From JADIYM01 sp964641945 (GTDB lineage: Bacteria; Acidobacteriota; Blastocatellia; UBA7656; JADIYM01), in the NCBI GenBank assembly GCA_964641945.1, contig CAZXLQ010000022.1, positions 1 through 28,914 on the forward strand: a DNA stretch of 28,914 nucleotides, read 5' to 3'. Numbering within the stretch: the first letter of the stretch is position 1; every line of letters begins with the position of its first letter. Shown here piece by piece: positions 16,533 to 25,057 of this stretch. The notes under the pieces are model-generated. The model searched no databases. It was not told the DNA's origin and was given only the letters and a program-made list of their open reading frames with translations. Both the position numbers and the translations under genes were made by a program.

Positions 16533-17251
16533 CCCTCGGATCCAAGAAGCGCTCGTGTGCCTGGGGCACCACAGTTCATGAGAGCATCGATGACCGAGAG
16601 CCCTGGTACGAACTCCCGGCGTCCCGGCTGCAGGTACACGGGATGCTGGAAGTACTGGTACACCAGCCCCAGCCCGGCTCGTTCGAAGAGGGTGTCTTGT
16701 TGGTAGCCCTGCGCGCCTCCCCCGGCAAGGTAATGAGTGCCCCCCACCGCTTTCACCAGCCCCGCGAGCAGCTCGGTCGCTCGACCGTCCGCCGGAAGGT
16801 CCGACGCCTTCGTCAGCTTCGCTACCGAGAGGCCTAGGGCGGCCGCGATCGTCCGGATGGCGGCCATATTGTAGGTGCACAGGTGCCGCGTCTCATTGAC
16901 GATGAGCGGACGCAGCCAGGCGAAGACTTCCTCGAAGAAACGGGCGCGGCGATAGTTGGTCTCGATCGTCTTCAGAAGCTGTACTCGCCAGGGCGTCGAC
17001 TCGTTGAATTCGACCTCATCGATCCGTTTCACGCCGTGGAAACTGCGGACGACCGGCGCGGTCACCCAGCGCCCTTGACCTCCGACGTTCAGCATGACCC
17101 GATTGCTCCAAGTGCCGCCCGTTTTTTGGAACTGCACGTTGTCCAAGATCACGAACACGTCGGCTCGGCTGATCTTGTCGAAGTAGCCTAGCCAAGGAAA
17201 GAAGTTCGGTTGGTGGATCGCAACCAGTCTCACCGGTCTTTCGGTCGACAC
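16526..17251 (-). CDS. WbqC-like family protein
   Basis: A 241-residue member of the WbqC-like family. Diagnostic segments are AIHQPNFFPWLGYFDKI near the N-terminus, FVILDNVQFQKTGGTWSNR, and WRVQLLKTIETNYRRARFFEE. The family is common in O-antigen and sugar-modification loci, but its reaction is not established to my knowledge. The frame extends to 17341 with a basic, low-complexity leader that overlaps the formyltransferase gene. I choose the GTG at 17251, four bases after the formyltransferase stop and with AGG upstream, which brings the length to the usual family size. Tight spacing to both neighbours suggests a shared role with the formyltransferase and glycosyltransferase. Confidence 0.82.
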   Translation of the reverse strand: MSTERPVRLVAIHQPNFFPWLGYFDKISRADVFVILDNVQFQKTGGTWSNRVMLNVGGQGRWVTAPVVRSFHGVKRIDEVEFNESTPWRVQLLKTIETNYRRARFFEEVFAWLRPLIVNETRHLCTYNMAAIRTIAAALGLSVAKLTKASDLPADGRATELLAGLVKAVGGTHYLAGGGAQGYQQDTLFERAGLGLVYQYFQHPVYLQPGRREFVPGLSVIDALMNCGAPGTRALLGSEGW

Positions 17252-17255
17252 GAAT

Positions 17256-18404
17256 CTAGCCTTGCGCCCCGAGTGCACCGACGCCCGACGAGGGCGCAAC
17301 CCGACGCGCGAACTGGCGCGAAAGCGATTCATGAACTGCATCGGCTAACGAACCCTCAACGCCTCCCTTAGCATCGAGCCGGGACAGCTCCAATTCCTGT
17401 GCAGCGTACCTTCCGAGCAGGGTCGCGGCGCGCGCAAGCAAGCCCTGCTCGTGTGTCGATCCTTCTGCCTCAAGCTGCGCGGATCGCGATCGATAATCCA
17501 GGTGAGTCAGGCCCAACACCGAGTCTTTCGCCCTTCTAGGGCCCGCGACGACTGCGAACCATACGTTATCGAACGCACCTGCTCGGTCCGTGAGCGGGTG
17601 TAGGGTCACCCCCTCCTCCTCAAGGCGGAGGGTGCCCACGCTTATCTTCATGGCGGTTATCTCGGCAAGCGACTTGTGCGTGTCAATCACGTGTCGCACG
17701 CCCGAGACGTCATAGAAGGCGCCCGGATGCGGCCTAACGAGGGCGCGTATTAGGTTATAGATTCGCAGAACGCTCTGTCGCCAATCGATCCTGCCGTCTT
17801 CAGGTGTTCGACGAGGGTGATGCCGCGCATGCCGCTCATCTTGAGGCGTTCCCTGCAAGTGACCCTCCAGGAGACGCGGCATGATGTCGTGGAGCAGCCC
17901 GTCCGTCGCGGCGGCGATCCGGGCCTGAACGTCGAGCCATGTGTCGGACAGCTGGATCGATACGCGCCGCTGGGCGATCGCCTCGCCCGCGTCGAGTTCG
18001 GGCGTGAGACGGTGGATCGTCACGCCCGTCTCGACTTCGTTGTTGATTAGCGCCCACTGGACGGGATTGGCTCCCCGGTACTGCGGCAGGAGCGCGCCGT
18101 GCACGTTGACCCCTCCGAGCGAAGCCAAAGTTAGAATCTCCGCCCCAAGCAGCATTGAGTACGAGTTCACCAGCAGCAGCTCGGGCGAGAGGTTACGAAC
18201 GATACCGAGGAACTCGTTGTACCTCGGGTCATTCCTCTTCGGCTGCACGAGGAAGGGGACACCCGAGGCCAGAGCCTGCGATTCCAGCAGCGAGTGATAC
18301 TGAGGGCGGATAGCCGCACCGACGATGCCAACTAGGCAATCCGGCGGGAGATAGCGCAACGTGAGCGGCGTCCCATAGTTGTCGCTGAAGAGCAGCACTC
18401 TCAT
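17256..18404 (-). CDS. formyltransferase-family protein, probable sugar N-formyltransferase
   Basis: A 382-residue protein with the 10-formyl-tetrahydrofolate-dependent formyltransferase core. The catalytic triad is visible as Asn100, His102 and Asp138, in the contexts GVNVHGALLPQYRGANP and TPELDAGEAIA. A second lobe (about 200-290) has DGRIDWRQSVLRIYNLIRALVRPHPGAF, as in methionyl-tRNA and sugar formyltransferases. In an O-antigen locus the expected role is N-formylation of an amino sugar. About 90 residues after the second lobe have no family match I recognise. The start is the ATG at 18404 (MRVLLFSDNYG); 14 extra codons upstream look spurious. It follows the second amidotransferase gene by 17 bases. 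Confidence in the family is high, in the substrate low. Confidence 0.85.
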   Translation of the reverse strand: MRVLLFSDNYGTPLTLRYLPPDCLVGIVGAAIRPQYHSLLESQALASGVPFLVQPKRNDPRYNEFLGIVRNLSPELLLVNSYSMLLGAEILTLASLGGVNVHGALLPQYRGANPVQWALINNEVETGVTIHRLTPELDAGEAIAQRRVSIQLSDTWLDVQARIAAATDGLLHDIMPRLLEGHLQGTPQDERHARHHPRRTPEDGRIDWRQSVLRIYNLIRALVRPHPGAFYDVSGVRHVIDTHKSLAEITAMKISVGTLRLEEEGVTLHPLTDRAGAFDNVWFAVVAGPRRAKDSVLGLTHLDYRSRSAQLEAEGSTHEQGLLARAATLLGRYAAQELELSRLDAKGGVEGSLADAVHESLSRQFARRVAPSSGVGALGAQG

Positions 18405-18421
18405 AGCATCGCAGCTACTAC

Positions 18422-20305
18422 CTAGCTGACAAACTCCTCGAGCCACTGCTCGAAGTTGAGCAAGGACCAGATGAGTAGCCTCCGGTTGCGCTTTCCGCTT
18501 AGATGCTCCTCGACGAGGCGCTGTACGACATGCGGGTCGAGCAAGTCGTACATCCGCGCCGCTGGGTTACAGACGACACGCCGCACGTAGTCGAGGCTTT
18601 CGCCCTTGAACCAACTCGCGTCCGGCGCCGAGAACCCCTGTTTCACGTCATAGGCTATGTCTTCCGGCACATAACGCGCCATCACCCTGCGCAACAGAAG
18701 CTTCCCGTCGTGGGCGCGGGCAAAGTACTTCTCGGTCTTTGGGCCGGGCTCGTTCTCGTCTTGGCGAACGACTTCCGCCAGGTTCCCGAGCTTTAGCGAC
18801 ACTGGAAGCCGCATTGCGAAATCGACGAGATCGTTGTCGAGGAATGGCACGCGCGTTTCGAGCCCGTGCGCCATGCTCAACTTGTCCTCCATGACCAGGA
18901 GGCCGTGCAAGAACGTCTTCGCCTCAAAATAGAGCGAGTGGTTGACGTAATCTTCGGGCCGCGTCAGCCGCCCGGCGTGCTGTGCGAACACATCGCGGAA
19001 GATATCTCGCGTCCAGACGTGCTTAACCGACGACCAAATCGGTCGGAATAGCTCTTGAACTATCGTGTTTGGGATCAGGCGCTGCCAGAAGCCGTAATAC
19101 TTGTCGACGTAGTGCTCGAAGTCGTCGTTGACAACGGCGCGGTAGTAGCGCCACGGGTATCCGCCGAAGAGCTCATCGCCTCCTGTGCCTGCGAGCGCGA
19201 CCTTAACGAACTTGCCCGCCAGCTGGGCGATGTAGAAGTTCGGGTAGCTCTGACCGACCCGCGGCTCTTCGAGATGGCGGACAAGCCGCGGCATCGCCCG
19301 CTCCATATCGCCCGCCTTCAATACCATCTCGTAGTGCTCGGTCTTGAAGAGGTACGACATGCGCTCGGCCTTCGCGCGCTCGTCGAACGCGAGCTCGAGC
19401 CCAGATGCCGAGCTGAGATCGAACCCGCACGTAAAGGTCTTCAAACAAGGGAACTGGCGCGACGCCAGCGCGGCAATCGAGCCCGAGTCGACGCCGCCGC
19501 TCAGGTACGATCCGATCTCGACGTCGCTCACCAGTTGACGGCGCACGGCCTGCTGAAACAACCGGTCGAGCTCCTCGACGTACTCTCGTTCCTCGGCAAT
19601 CCGGTCCGGTTCACGGAAGTCGAAGTCCCAGTAGCGCTCGGGCTTCTCAGGCGTCCAACCCCCCGTATGCGGCCTAACTTTCATCAGTGTCCCGGCTGGA
19701 AGAAGTCGCACGCCGGCGAAGAGCGTTCGGTCGGTGAAGAAGTTCTGAAAGGTGAAGTACTCGAGGAGCGCCTCGTGATCCACCGTGGCCTGCATCTCGG
19801 GATGGGCCAGGACAGCCTTCACTTCGGAGCCGAAGAGGAAACATCCGTGACGCTCCGCGTAGTAGAGCGGCTTGATTCCGTATCGGTCCCGTGCCAGCGT
19901 CAGCTCGCCGCGCTCGCGGTCCCAGAGCGCGAAGGCGAACATCCCGTTCAATCGGGCGATCGCCCGTTCACCCCAGTACTCCCACGCAGCGAGCAGGACC
20001 TCCGTGTCGCTGGTGGACCGAAGCCGGCACCCTAGGTCCTCAAGCTCTCTCCGCAGCTCCCGGAAGTTGTAGACTTCGCCGTTGTAGCTAATGACTAACC
20101 GGCCGGACGGGCTACGCATCGGCTGTCGACCGGCAGGGGACAGATCGATGATCGCGAGTCGGCGGTGCCCCAGGGCCAACGGGCCATCGACGTACGCGCC
20201 TTCGCCGTCCGGCCCGCGGTGCCGAAGCGCCGCAGTCATGCGGCCGACCGTCACTTCCGAGGCCGGTGAGCCGCTAAGATTCAGAAACCCTGCGATGCCA
20301 CACAT
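18422..20305 (-). CDS. second asparagine-synthase-like amidotransferase
   Basis: A 627-residue AsnB-type protein. Cys2 of MCGIAGF is the glutaminase nucleophile, RHRGPDGEG is at 28-36, NGEVYNF at 75-81, and the PPi-loop SGGVDSG at 269-275. GTGGDELFGGYPW and ETRVPFLDNDLVDFA complete the synthetase domain. It appears intact and is clearly distinct from the copy at 7771-9702. The frame continues 37 codons upstream, but the processed N-terminal Cys demands the ATG at 20305. Being next to the formyltransferase, it may amidate a different uronic acid, or the same sugar at the modified chain end; conventional asparagine synthesis cannot be excluded. Confidence 0.88.
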   Translation of the reverse strand: MCGIAGFLNLSGSPASEVTVGRMTAALRHRGPDGEGAYVDGPLALGHRRLAIIDLSPAGRQPMRSPSGRLVISYNGEVYNFRELRRELEDLGCRLRSTSDTEVLLAAWEYWGERAIARLNGMFAFALWDRERGELTLARDRYGIKPLYYAERHGCFLFGSEVKAVLAHPEMQATVDHEALLEYFTFQNFFTDRTLFAGVRLLPAGTLMKVRPHTGGWTPEKPERYWDFDFREPDRIAEEREYVEELDRLFQQAVRRQLVSDVEIGSYLSGGVDSGSIAALASRQFPCLKTFTCGFDLSSASGLELAFDERAKAERMSYLFKTEHYEMVLKAGDMERAMPRLVRHLEEPRVGQSYPNFYIAQLAGKFVKVALAGTGGDELFGGYPWRYYRAVVNDDFEHYVDKYYGFWQRLIPNTIVQELFRPIWSSVKHVWTRDIFRDVFAQHAGRLTRPEDYVNHSLYFEAKTFLHGLLVMEDKLSMAHGLETRVPFLDNDLVDFAMRLPVSLKLGNLAEVVRQDENEPGPKTEKYFARAHDGKLLLRRVMARYVPEDIAYDVKQGFSAPDASWFKGESLDYVRRVVCNPAARMYDLLDPHVVQRLVEEHLSGKRNRRLLIWSLLNFEQWLEEFVS

Positions 20306-20345
20306 CGGTGCTGTCCAACGGGAAGGGCGATCATTACCGTTTGCC

Positions 20346-21095
20346 CTACCAATCGATGTTTTCGCGCCCGTGCGACCGGAGGGTATCCTCGTACCACCGC
20401 TGGGTCTTTTCCGCACGTCCGGCTATGCAGCGATTGACACGCTGCTTGGGTGACATGACCGTGTCTTGCCAAAGTTCGGGGTGCGTTAGCACCTGTAGCC
20501 GAGGATCCGTCGCTTCCTGCAGCACCTCCTCGAGGCGCCGGTGCCGCCAATAGCCGTTGGAGTCAGAACAATAGGGGACCTCTCTCCGAAAGTAGTTCGC
20601 GTAAGCGTTGATCAGTCCGGCATACTCCGTGTTGCTAAACCGCTCGGTGACCTGAGAGGTGATATGGAAGGAGAAGACCGGGACCTCAACCTCGAAGCAG
20701 TCTTCAAGGATGAGCTTCTCCCGAGTCAGTAATCGCTCGAGCTGCTCCTGGTTCTCGACCCCGTGATAGTGAGTGTCAAAGTGGAGGCCCAGCGCATGTC
20801 CTGACGCAACGAGCTCGCGCGCGAGCCGTGTCACCTCGAGCTCGAGCAGGTTGTAGAACTCGCTGTGGAGATGTAGGAAGTAAGTCGACTTAACGCCTTC
20901 CTCCGCCTCGACGTGCGCCATCTTGACTGCCCGGTGGACGGAGAAATCAACGTCATGACGCCAAAGGACGAATCGCTCAGCTCGGTCAAAGTCTGTGAAC
21001 CACCGGAACCGGTAGTTTTCCTTCGCCAACCGAATGAGACGTCGGAAGTTACCCAGCGTGAAGTCGGCGAAGTGGTAGAGGGTTGCGTTGTCCAT
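20346..21095 (-). CDS. polysaccharide-deacetylase-like protein
   Basis: A 249-residue protein with features of the NodB/polysaccharide deacetylase group: WRHDVDFS at 45-52 (metal-binding Asp motif), FLHLHSEFYN at 73-82, GLHFDTHYH at 103-111, and LTHPELW near the end. Such proteins use a metal to remove acetyl groups from amino sugars; here it could free an amino group for later formylation (inference). The start is uncertain. The ATG at 21095 gives MDNATLYHFADF; a TTG at 21116, overlapping the preceding stop as TTGA, would add seven residues. Forty bases separate it from the amidotransferase gene. The divergent motif spacing means activity is not assured. Confidence 0.72.
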   Translation of the reverse strand: MDNATLYHFADFTLGNFRRLIRLAKENYRFRWFTDFDRAERFVLWRHDVDFSVHRAVKMAHVEAEEGVKSTYFLHLHSEFYNLLELEVTRLARELVASGHALGLHFDTHYHGVENQEQLERLLTREKLILEDCFEVEVPVFSFHITSQVTERFSNTEYAGLINAYANYFRREVPYCSDSNGYWRHRRLEEVLQEATDPRLQVLTHPELWQDTVMSPKQRVNRCIAGRAEKTQRWYEDTLRSHGRENIDW

Positions 21096-21112
21096 GACTT
21101 CGGGTAAGAACG

Positions 21113-21913
21113 TCAACGCCCTACGCGATAGAAAAGATTCCGCCGCCAGCAGTCGACCTCAAGCACTGCTCGGTCACGGATCACGAAGCCGAGCTCAGCC
21201 AACCAGGACTCAAACTCAGCCTTGCCGAAGCGGCGATAGTGGAAGCGGTCTTCGGCGCCCAGCGGGATAGTGAGCTTCTCGTACCACTCGTGGCTGACGG
21301 TCGGCCGCGGGGCGTTCGTGTCCTTCTCGCCGATCCAGACGCACACGTCGCCGTCCGGCTTGACGATGCGTCGCGCCTCGGCCAGCGGGCGGCGCGGGTC
21401 GATGAAGTGATCGAGCGAGGTCACGAATAAGACTTGGTCGAAGATCGCTTCGTGGAACGGTAGGTACTCGCCGAGGCCTTGGACGAACGCGAAGCCGCGG
21501 GGCTGGTCTCCGCGCAGCGGATCGACGCCAACGAAGAACACGTCCGGTCCTGCACCACAGGCAAAGTGGCTGGGGATGCGCTGAGGGCCGACTCCGACAT
21601 CAAGCACCGCCCCGCGAAACTGGCAGAAGTCGGCGAACTGCTCGAAATCCCGGCGCTTTCCGACGCCAAGGTTGTGTTCCGGATCCTGCTGATAAGAGAC
21701 TAGGCCGTTGACCTGCAGCTGTTCCCAGGTCTTCCATTCCTTAGAGTGGATCTCTGCAAGTCGGTTAGGGATGAAGTTCCAGAAGCCATGCTCGGGATCG
21801 CGGTCGAAACAGTCGAACGACGAGCAAAGTGCCGCGCCGCGCCTGGTAAGGCGCTCCTTCGTGACCGGGCATGCGAGCCACTCCTCGGGTACCGCCGGGT
21901 GGACATCAGACAT
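21113..21913 (-). CDS. SAM-dependent methyltransferase with N-terminal Cys motif
   Basis: A 266-residue class I methyltransferase. Residues 14-48 (ACPVTKERL, then CSSFDC and GFWNFIP) resemble a small Trm112-like Cys module. The SAM motif is VLDVGVGPQRI at 103-113, with FVGVDP at 127-132 and LFVTSLDHFIDPRRPL further on. Its target is unknown; in this setting a sugar or a chain-terminal group is likely. The ATG at 21913 overlaps the stop of the upstream SDR gene by eight bases, indicating coupling. This is one of three methyltransferases in the window. Confidence 0.82.
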   Translation of the reverse strand: MSDVHPAVPEEWLACPVTKERLTRRGAALCSSFDCFDRDPEHGFWNFIPNRLAEIHSKEWKTWEQLQVNGLVSYQQDPEHNLGVGKRRDFEQFADFCQFRGAVLDVGVGPQRIPSHFACGAGPDVFFVGVDPLRGDQPRGFAFVQGLGEYLPFHEAIFDQVLFVTSLDHFIDPRRPLAEARRIVKPDGDVCVWIGEKDTNAPRPTVSHEWYEKLTIPLGAEDRFHYRRFGKAEFESWLAELGFVIRDRAVLEVDCWRRNLFYRVGR

Positions 21914-22793
21914 CAGTTGTTTCCTTCACTGTACGTCGCAGGCCTTCGGCGAGCGACACGAACGATTCATGCCCCGTAAGACGCCTAGCGGTTTCACCCG
22001 AACCAACCAGATAGATCGGTGCCGCGTCCGTGCGCACGATCCGTGCCCGACGAGCGAGCAAGCTTTCAAGAATCGCCACGATCTGCGCGAGCGACACCGC
22101 TTCGGGACCCGCCAGATTCACGTGTCGCACTGACCCTAGAGAGGGTGCGCGGATGAGCGCGCTGATCATTGCCACACAGTCGGTCACGAACAGTGGGCTG
22201 ACGTACAACCCCACCCCGCCGGCGAGCGTGATCTCCTCATCGTCGATGATGCGGCGGATGGTGGACGGGATCAGCATATCCGTCTGCCCGGGACCGTAGA
22301 CCCCGAATATCCTCATCAGGACAACGTCGAAAAGAGAGCCATAGTGCTGCAGGAGCAACTCCGCGCTGAGCTTCGAGGCGCCGTATAGGGATGCGGGGTT
22401 CGGCGGATCATCCTCCCGGAGTGGTTGATCTTTGCCCGTCGGATAGACGGTTCCCGTCGACGCCAGGAGAAAGCGCCTGACACCGTGGCGATACGACCAG
22501 TCGGCGAGGTCGACGGTCGAGCGAACGTTAACAGCGACGACGTCGGGCACCCCCTCAGGGAATGCGCGGTAGCGCTTGGACTGGGCCAAGTGCACGACTA
22601 CGTCGATTCCGTTCGGGAGGCCATCGGTCCAGCATGGCTGCGAGAGGTCGACCTGGACGAACCGAACACCCTCGGGCCACCCGTATGAAGCTGATCGACC
22701 GGTCGCGATGACGTCATACTCGTGGTGCGAGGCGAGTGCGTGTACCAAACGCACGCCGATGTAGCCGGTTGCACCGGTGACGAGGATTCTCAT
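21906..22793 (-). CDS. NAD-dependent sugar epimerase/dehydratase (SDR)
   Basis: A 295-residue extended SDR with GATGYIG at 7-13, LLASTGTVYPTG at 109-120 and the catalytic YGASK at 137-141. RIFGVYGPGQTDML is a typical substrate-side segment. It is probably a nucleotide-sugar epimerase, dehydratase or reductase; the substrate is not readable. The start is the ATG at 22793; a GTG at 22811 would add six residues but has no better ribosome site. A 94-base gap separates it from the upstream SDR. It is different from the WbmF/G/H group, having the ordinary S-T-Y-K arrangement. Confidence 0.84.
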   Translation of the reverse strand: MRILVTGATGYIGVRLVHALASHHEYDVIATGRSASYGWPEGVRFVQVDLSQPCWTDGLPNGIDVVVHLAQSKRYRAFPEGVPDVVAVNVRSTVDLADWSYRHGVRRFLLASTGTVYPTGKDQPLREDDPPNPASLYGASKLSAELLLQHYGSLFDVVLMRIFGVYGPGQTDMLIPSTIRRIIDDEEITLAGGVGLYVSPLFVTDCVAMISALIRAPSLGSVRHVNLAGPEAVSLAQIVAILESLLARRARIVRTDAAPIYLVGSGETARRLTGHESFVSLAEGLRRTVKETTDV

Positions 22794-22887
22794 GGTGTCG
22801 AGAGACCCCACCCCAGACGGAGTGGCTCATCTGCGCCGGACACAAGGCTTCTCGCGATCGCTGCTGCACGAGCCCGGAAGCGCATCG

Positions 22888-23892
22888 TCACGCGGCTGCT
22901 CTTTGCGCCGCGCGCCGTCGTTGAGCGAGCTCCTCAATGTGCCCCTTCCGCCAAGCAATGAGGTCCCGCAACCCGTCCTCGAGCCCGACCTTCGCCTGGA
23001 AACCGATCTCCTCCGCCGCGCGCTTGGCCGACCCGATGCGGTTGCGCACGAGCGTCGCCTGGCTCCGCGGCGCGTAGTTGATCGGCTTCCTGCAGCCAGT
23101 CAGCACGATCAGCTTCTCGGCGAGCTCCTTGAGCGAGGTTCGCTTACCGGTGCCGACGTTGTAGAACCGGTCGGTCGCGTCGGCCTTCATCGCGCATACG
23201 TTCGCGCGCCCGCAGTCGTGCACCGCGACGAAGTCGAACGCCTCGGTGCCGTCGCCTAGGATCGTCGGGCCGTCACCCCTGTCGATCGCGTCGAGCATCT
23301 TCATGATCACTGCGATATACGCGCCGCGGTAGTCCTGGCGGGCGCCGTATACATTCATGTAGCGCAGCCCGACGTAGTTCAAGCCGTAGCGGTGGTGGTA
23401 GGCGCGCGCCATCGCCTCGCCGCAGATCTTGGTGGCGCCGTAGAAGTTCTTGTTGTTGAACGGGTGGTCCTCGGTCATCGGCTCCTCGACCGCGTCGCCG
23501 TACACGGACGCGGAGGACGAGTACACGAGCCGCTTGACGCCGTTGGCGACGCACGCCTCCAGCACGTTGAACGTCCCGCGGATGTTGACGTCGAACGCCG
23601 AGCGCGGAAACTCGTGGCACTGAAGGAGCCACAGGGCGGCGAGGTGGAACACGCCGTCCATGCCCTTCGTCGCCGCGTCGAGGATGTCGGTCTGGCAGAT
23701 GTCGCCGCCGACCTCGAAGATCTTCACCCTCGGGTCACGCAGCGCCCCGGCGAGGTTCTCGTGCGTGCCCCGCACGAAGTTGTCGTAGATCCGGATCTCG
23801 GCGACATCTTCCTTGATCAGCTCGTCGACTGTGTGGGAGCCGATCAGGCCGGCGCCTCCGATGACGAGGAGCTTCTTTCCGCGGATGTCCAT
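22888..23892 (-). CDS. NAD-dependent nucleotide-sugar epimerase, UDP-hexose 4-epimerase-like (SDR)
   Basis: A 334-residue extended SDR with GGAGLIGSH at 12-20, LVYSSSASVYGD in the catalytic Ser region and YGATK as the active-site Tyr/Lys. DFVAVHDCGRANVCAM is typical of 4-epimerase-like enzymes. It is a good candidate for interconverting UDP-GlcNAc- and UDP-GalNAc-type sugars or their uronic forms, which would give a galacto sugar, though substrate choice is inferred. The ATG at 23892 has AAGG five bases upstream. It is 30 bases downstream of the WbpE-like gene and likely in the same transcript as the MarR-type regulator gene. The last 20 or so residues are Ala/Arg-rich, a weakly conserved tail. 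Confidence 0.86.
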   Translation of the reverse strand: MDIRGKKLLVIGGAGLIGSHTVDELIKEDVAEIRIYDNFVRGTHENLAGALRDPRVKIFEVGGDICQTDILDAATKGMDGVFHLAALWLLQCHEFPRSAFDVNIRGTFNVLEACVANGVKRLVYSSSASVYGDAVEEPMTEDHPFNNKNFYGATKICGEAMARAYHHRYGLNYVGLRYMNVYGARQDYRGAYIAVIMKMLDAIDRGDGPTILGDGTEAFDFVAVHDCGRANVCAMKADATDRFYNVGTGKRTSLKELAEKLIVLTGCRKPINYAPRSQATLVRNRIGSAKRAAEEIGFQAKVGLEDGLRDLIAWRKGHIEELAQRRRAAQRAAA

Positions 23893-23922
23893 TGAGGCCT
23901 TTCTCCTGAGGGGCTCTGGCGC

Positions 23923-25032
23923 CTACGCCGCTGCGCGCTTCGGGATCGCCTGCCGCACGGCGTCGACGATCCGGTCCTGCGTCACCTCGTCCAGATCCGC
24001 GTGCATGGGCAGGCTGACGACGCGCCGCGCCACCCGCTCGGCCACCGGCGTCGCGTCCGGCGTCGAGAGGTGCTTGTACGCAGGCTGGAGGTTCAGCGGT
24101 ATCGGGTAGTGGACGGCGGTCGGGATCTTCTGGTCGGCGAGCCGCCTCTGCAGCCCGTCGCGATCGTCAACTTGGATCGTGTACTGCGCATAGACGCTGG
24201 TGCGGTCTGGCCGAACCGTGGGCGGCGTGACGCCGGCAATGCGGCCGAGCAGGTCCGTGTACCGCGCGCCGATGCGGATGCGCCGCTCGACCTCCCACTC
24301 GAAGCGCTCGAGCTTGCCGAGTACGACGGCGCACTGGAGCGTGTCCATGCGGCCGCCGACGCCGATGCGCGTGTGCACGTAGCGCGCCGATTGGCCGTGG
24401 ACGCGGATCTCGCGCATGGCCTGCGCGGCCGCGTCGTCGTCGGTGAAGATCGCGCCGCCGTCGCCGTAGCAGGCGAGCGGCTTGGAGGGGAAGAAGCTCG
24501 TGCAGCCAATGGCGGATAGCGCGCAGCTCTTGCGGCCCTTGTAGGTCGCACCGAAGCTCTGCGCCGCGTCCTCGATCACCGGGAGCTTGTGCTTCGCGGC
24601 GATCGCGTTGATCTCGTCCATGTCCGCGACCTGGCCGTAGAGCGAGACCGGCATGATCGCCTTCGTCCGCGGGGTGATCAGCGCCTCGATCTTCTTCGGG
24701 TCCACGTTGCAGGTGTCCGGCTCGATGTCGACGAACACCGGTTTGGCGCCGGCGAGCACGATTACCTCGGCCGTCGCGACGAAGGTGAACGACGGGGTGA
24801 TCACTTCGTCGCCCGGCTTGATGTCGAGCGCCATCAGCGCGATCAGGAGCGCCTCGGTCCCGCTCGCGACGGTGATGCAGTGCTTCGAGCCCGTATACGC
24901 GGCTAGCCGCCCCTCGAGCTCGGCGACCTCGGGACCCATGATGTACTGGCCGTGGTCGAGCACCTTCTGGATGCGCGCGTTGATGGGGTCGCGCAGCGCG
25001 CGGTACTGGGTCTTGAGGTCGATGAAGTCCAA
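23923..25032 (-). CDS. wbpE: WbpE-like PLP-dependent sugar aminotransferase
   Basis: A 369-residue DegT/DnrJ/EryC1/StrS aminotransferase. SGTEA at 57-61, PVIEDAAQSFGA at 151-162 and FFPSKPL with the PLP lysine Lys184 are the hallmarks. The full-length pattern, for example HGQYIMGPEV, PGDEVITPSFTFVATAE and AVHYPIPLNLQP, matches WbpE, which installs the 3-amino group on UDP-3-keto-GlcNAcA. Its natural partner, a WbpB-type dehydrogenase, is not in the window. Translation appears to begin at TTG (25032, MDFIDLKTQ) behind a strong AGGAGG; no ATG or GTG gives the same family-aligned start. It follows the regulator gene by 25 bases. Confidence 0.92.
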   Translation of the reverse strand: MDFIDLKTQYRALRDPINARIQKVLDHGQYIMGPEVAELEGRLAAYTGSKHCITVASGTEALLIALMALDIKPGDEVITPSFTFVATAEVIVLAGAKPVFVDIEPDTCNVDPKKIEALITPRTKAIMPVSLYGQVADMDEINAIAAKHKLPVIEDAAQSFGATYKGRKSCALSAIGCTSFFPSKPLACYGDGGAIFTDDDAAAQAMREIRVHGQSARYVHTRIGVGGRMDTLQCAVVLGKLERFEWEVERRIRIGARYTDLLGRIAGVTPPTVRPDRTSVYAQYTIQVDDRDGLQRRLADQKIPTAVHYPIPLNLQPAYKHLSTPDATPVAERVARRVVSLPMHADLDEVTQDRIVDAVRQAIPKRAAA

Positions 25033-25036
25033 GGGG

Positions 25037-25042
25037 CCTCCT
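25037..25042 (-). promoter_or_regulatory. ribosome binding site deciding a TTG start
   Basis: A perfect AGGAGG on the minus strand, four bases before the TTG at 25032. It decides the unusual start of the WbpE-like aminotransferase and may offset the weak start codon. Confidence 0.7.
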
Positions 25043-25057
25043 CGTGCGGTGCCGCCG

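Noticed and set aside
19055..20035. Plus-strand frame opposite the second amidotransferase
   Set aside because: The opposite strand has intact catalytic motifs; this frame shows none.
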